Source: Verrucomicrobiota bacterium
Lineage (GTDB): Bacteria > Verrucomicrobiota > Verrucomicrobiia > Limisphaerales > UBA11358
DNA: 8,275 bases
Assembly: GCA_026225155.1 (NCBI GenBank)
Contig: JAMFSG010000231.1
Coordinates: 1 to 8,275, forward strand
Direction of reading: 5' to 3'
Of the stretch, positions 6,460-8,275 are shown in pieces. The translations under genes were made by a program, and so were the position numbers. The notes under the pieces were generated by a model. That model did not search any database. It saw only the letters and a list, made by a program, of their open reading frames with translations, and had not been told where the DNA came from. Each line of letters opens with the position of its first letter. Position 1 is the stretch's first letter.

Positions 6460-6649
6460 CCCTCACCCTGACCCTCTCCCATCCGATGGGCGAGGGAACA
6501 GCCAGCGTTAATTGCAATTTGTTCGTTCGACCGTCCGGCCAATCCCATTGCGAGTATTTCCAAAAACGCTGGGAACAATTCTCCCTCTCCCGTCCGGCCG
6601 ACTTCGCCTTGCCCCAACGCAACTTGACGGGAGAGGGTCGGGGTGAGGG
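6460..6649. repeat. Composite inverted-repeat element filling the gmhB-glmS gap
   Basis: The 21-base ends (6460-6480 and 6629-6649) are inverted copies with one mismatch. Inside are two further hairpins: 6472-6482 with 6486-6496 (10 of 11 pairs, 3-base loop), and 6583-6594 with 6626-6637 (12 of 12, 31-base loop). There is also a 10-base direct repeat ccgtccggcc (6531-6540 and 6590-6599) and an agcgtt/aacgct pair (6504-6509, 6565-6570). The ccctcaccct...ccctctccc motif resembles a dispersed repeat common in many bacterial genomes. The element starts 3 bases after the gmhB stop and ends 12 bases before the glmS ATG, so it makes up almost the whole glmS leader. It could act as attenuator or terminator, or be a passive mobile repeat. 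It contains no gene. Confidence 0.8.
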
Positions 6650-6652
6650 CGA

Positions 6653-7207
6653 TCATTCAGTTTTCAAAATCACTTCCGCCGCTTCTGCCAAACCCTCCAC
6701 GACGATGGCGTTTTTCAATTCACCGGCTGATTCGCGTTCTTGTTTCGCGCCATAGCCGGTGCGCACCAAAATACTCTTTTTCACGCCCGCATTCCAGCCG
6801 CATTCGAGGTCAATCAACTTGTCGCCGATCATAAAACTTTCCGCAAGGTTCAAGCCAAATTCATCGCGCGCATCGAATAAAAATTGCGGCGACGGTTTGC
6901 GGCCGCGGCTCGGCTGGTCCGGCGCTTCGGGCGCGATGTAAATTTTTTCAAAGCGAATGCCGTCGCGCGCGAATTCTCGGCACAGATGTTCGTTCACTTT
7001 TTCCGCATCCGCCAATGTGAAATAACCGCGCCCGATGCCGGATTGATTAGTGACGATGATCAATTTGAAACCCGCGTCCGCCAATTTTTTCAACGCCATT
7101 GCCGCGCCCGGAAAAATTTCCACTTCTTCGGTGCGATGCAGATAATTTTTTTCCGTGATGAGCGTGCCATCACGGTCGAGAAAAACGGCGCGTTGCATTC
7201 CGTTCAT
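6653..7207 (-). CDS. gmhB: HAD-family D-glycero-D-manno-heptose-1,7-bisphosphate 7-phosphatase (GmhB-like)
   Basis: A cytoplasmic HAD phosphatase of 184 residues. GmhB removes the 7-phosphate of heptose bisphosphate on the route to ADP-heptose for LPS core. All HAD motifs are present: FLDRDGTL with nucleophile D11 and D13, VTNQSG with T53, GRKPSP with K104, and MIGDKLID with D129 and D133. The spacing and the ending SILVRTGYG match GmhB/HisB-N. The zinc-loop Cys/His residues of E. coli GmhB are missing: the segment reads IYIAPEAPDQPSRGRKPSP, so this is a zinc-less variant and substrate preference is less certain. The ATG at 7207 (MNGMQRAVFL) is favoured; ATG 7198 is possible, and an upstream TTG at 7261 would add 18 low-complexity residues. 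The gene is divergent from the phosphofructokinase gene and is followed by the repeat-filled gap before glmS. Confidence 0.82.
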   Translation of the reverse strand: MNGMQRAVFLDRDGTLITEKNYLHRTEEVEIFPGAAMALKKLADAGFKLIIVTNQSGIGRGYFTLADAEKVNEHLCREFARDGIRFEKIYIAPEAPDQPSRGRKPSPQFLFDARDEFGLNLAESFMIGDKLIDLECGWNAGVKKSILVRTGYGAKQERESAGELKNAIVVEGLAEAAEVILKTE

Positions 7208-7304
7208 TGTGGATTTATCGGCGCGAGAATGAAATTGAATTTTTTTGGCGGTTGTGTGCAAGCTGACGAAACTTTGCGGTCAACATTCAAAAACAATTCA
7301 TCAC
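7208..7304. promoter_or_regulatory. Divergent promoter region between gmhB and the phosphofructokinase gene
   Basis: These 97 bases must hold the promoters for both divergent genes, unless gmhB is read from elsewhere. On the minus strand TTGACC (7283-7278) lies 17 bases before TGCACA (7260-7255). This is a good -35 but a poor -10, so it is only a candidate. Neither gene has an evident Shine-Dalgarno sequence. The region is A/T-richer than the flanking genes. Confidence 0.3.
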
Positions 7305-8275
7305 ATGAGCAAAGGTAGATTGGGAATTTTAGTCGGCGGCGGTCCGGCGCCCGGATTGAACGGCGTCATCGCGGCCGCCACCATCGAGGGCATCAATCAG
7401 GGTTACGAAATCATCGGCTTTCGCGACGGCTTCAAGCACATTGCGGCGGGCGACATGACGCAGATCAAGCCATTGTCCATCCGCGACGTGAAAGATATTC
7501 ACAGCAAAGGCGGTTCGATTCTCGGCACGGCGCGCACGAACCCGACCAAGTCCGAGCAGCAGATGCAAAATATTTTCACCGTGTTTGAAAAACTCGGCAT
7601 CACCGCGCTCGTTTCCATCGGCGGCGATGACACGGCTTTCTCCGCTAGCCACGTCGCGAAACGCAGCGGCGGAAAAATCAAAGTCGCGCACGTTCCAAAA
7701 ACCATTGATAACGACTTGCCGTTGCCCGGAACTGCACCAACGTTTGGCTACGAAACGGCGCGGCATTACGGCGTGCAGATCGTCCGTAATTTGATGGAAG
7801 ATGCGCGCACGACCTCGCGTTGGTATCTCATCATCAGCATGGGGCGCGCCGCCGGCCATCTCGCGCTGGGCATCGCAAAAGCTTCTGCTGCAACGCTTTC
7901 GGTGATTTCCGAAGAATTTCGCGGACGCACCGTGACGGTGGATGAAGTTTGCGACATCATCATCGGCTCCATCATCAAGCGCAAAGCCGAAGGCTCGAAC
8001 TATGGCCTCGTCGTCCTCGCGGAAGGTTTGATTGAATCGCTCGGCGAACAAGGTTTGGTCGCGGCTTTACCCGGCGGCCAGCTCGAACGTTTCGGCAAAG
8101 TCGTTCGCGACGATCACGGCCACTTGCGTTTGGGCGAAATCGAATTCGGTCGCTTGATGAAAGAATTGCTTTCCGTGCGTCTCGAAAAACTTGGCATCAA
8201 GATGACGTTCATTGACAAAGATCTTGGCTATGAATTGCGCTGTGCCGATCCGATTCCGTTCGATGCCGAGTACAC
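7305..8275 (+). CDS. pfp: 6-phosphofructokinase, probably pyrophosphate-dependent; 3' end outside the window
   Basis: The first 323 residues of a PfkA-superfamily enzyme phosphorylating fructose 6-phosphate to the 1,6-bisphosphate. Motifs: GGGPAPGLNG at 11-20 (phosphoryl-donor site), GTARTNP, GGDDT at 106-110, PKTIDND at 131-137 with catalytic base D135, and MGRAAGHLAL from 179. The second Asp of GGDD (D109) and the Lys of PKTIDND (K132) replace the Gly residues that mark ATP-dependent E. coli PfkA (G104, G124). In this family that combination is characteristic of pyrophosphate users, whose reaction is reversible. The start ATG 7305 begins directly at the first beta strand (RLGILVGGG). No stop occurs up to base 8275, so the C-terminal part is cut off only by the window edge. 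No repeat insertion is seen in the visible part. Confidence 0.9.
   Translation, partial: MSKGRLGILVGGGPAPGLNGVIAAATIEGINQGYEIIGFRDGFKHIAAGDMTQIKPLSIRDVKDIHSKGGSILGTARTNPTKSEQQMQNIFTVFEKLGITALVSIGGDDTAFSASHVAKRSGGKIKVAHVPKTIDNDLPLPGTAPTFGYETARHYGVQIVRNLMEDARTTSRWYLIISMGRAAGHLALGIAKASAATLSVISEEFRGRTVTVDEVCDIIIGSIIKRKAEGSNYGLVVLAEGLIESLGEQGLVAALPGGQLERFGKVVRDDHGHLRLGEIEFGRLMKELLSVRLEKLGIKMTFIDKDLGYELRCADPIPFDAEY

Noticed and set aside
6448..6652. glmS ribozyme or riboswitch in the glmS leader
   Set aside because: The leader is explained by nested inverted repeats, and I recognise none of the ribozyme's core arrangement; however, I cannot run a covariance search.
6270..6656. A 128-residue minus-strand open frame starting in the gmhB stop (ATGA) and crossing the inverted repeat into glmS
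   Set aside because: It translates the repeat element (LTPTLSRQ-type peptide) and then glmS in a wrong frame. Such frames arise from this repeat wherever it lies, and there is no domain.
7208..7261. Longer gmhB start at TTG 7261
   Set aside because: It needs a rare start codon, adds a non-conserved peptide and uses up most of the divergent promoter region.
7329..8051. 240-residue open frame on the - strand opposite the phosphofructokinase
   Set aside because: The opposite strand encodes all phosphofructokinase motifs; this frame is a compositional shadow.

Overview
The window (about 8.3 kb, moderately GC-rich) looks like chromosomal DNA of a free-living Gram-negative-type bacterium. Verrucomicrobiota, of the Pedosphaera/Limisphaerales kind, is my best guess. 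It rests on the protein style, the near absence of Shine-Dalgarno sequences and the 'RWGERPREP...GASPHQ' type of repeat-encoded peptide, which I associate with that group from memory. No phage, transposase, CRISPR, tRNA or rRNA is visible.

Layout. Positions 1-181 are a GC-rich leader without a gene, holding a fragment of a palindromic repeat. On the + strand follow a Kef-type cation/proton antiporter (182-1891) and, 9 bases later, an inositol-monophosphatase-family enzyme (1901-2758). A short convergent region (2759-2814) separates these from a minus-strand series read from right to left: gmhB (7207-6653), glmS (6447-4516), a small secreted protein (4519-3980, ATGA overlap with glmS), a DUF202-like membrane protein (3916-3572) and rdgB (3525-2815). 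Divergent from gmhB is the start of a phosphofructokinase (7305 onward, cut by the window end) with the residues of the pyrophosphate-dependent type.

The genes are mostly housekeeping. glmS feeds amino sugars to peptidoglycan and LPS, gmhB supplies heptose precursors for LPS, rdgB cleans the nucleotide pool, the phosphofructokinase runs glycolysis, and the antiporter handles ion balance. Only the two small minus-strand proteins are unknown.

The striking feature is what has been inserted into these genes. A palindromic element with arms of about 23-25 bases occurs in frame inside two unrelated enzymes: 69 bp in glmS and 81 bp in the IMPase gene. The two genes lie on opposite strands, yet both copies are read in the same frame as R-W-x-E-x-P ... 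S-P-H-Q. A 16-base fragment of the same arm lies upstream of the antiporter. A different repeat, a 7-base unit repeated four times, is translated inside rdgB. A third repeat supplies the C-terminal tail and stop codon of rdgB. A fourth, a composite inverted repeat, fills nearly the whole gmhB-glmS gap. Repeats that become protein sequence are the main discovery candidate here.
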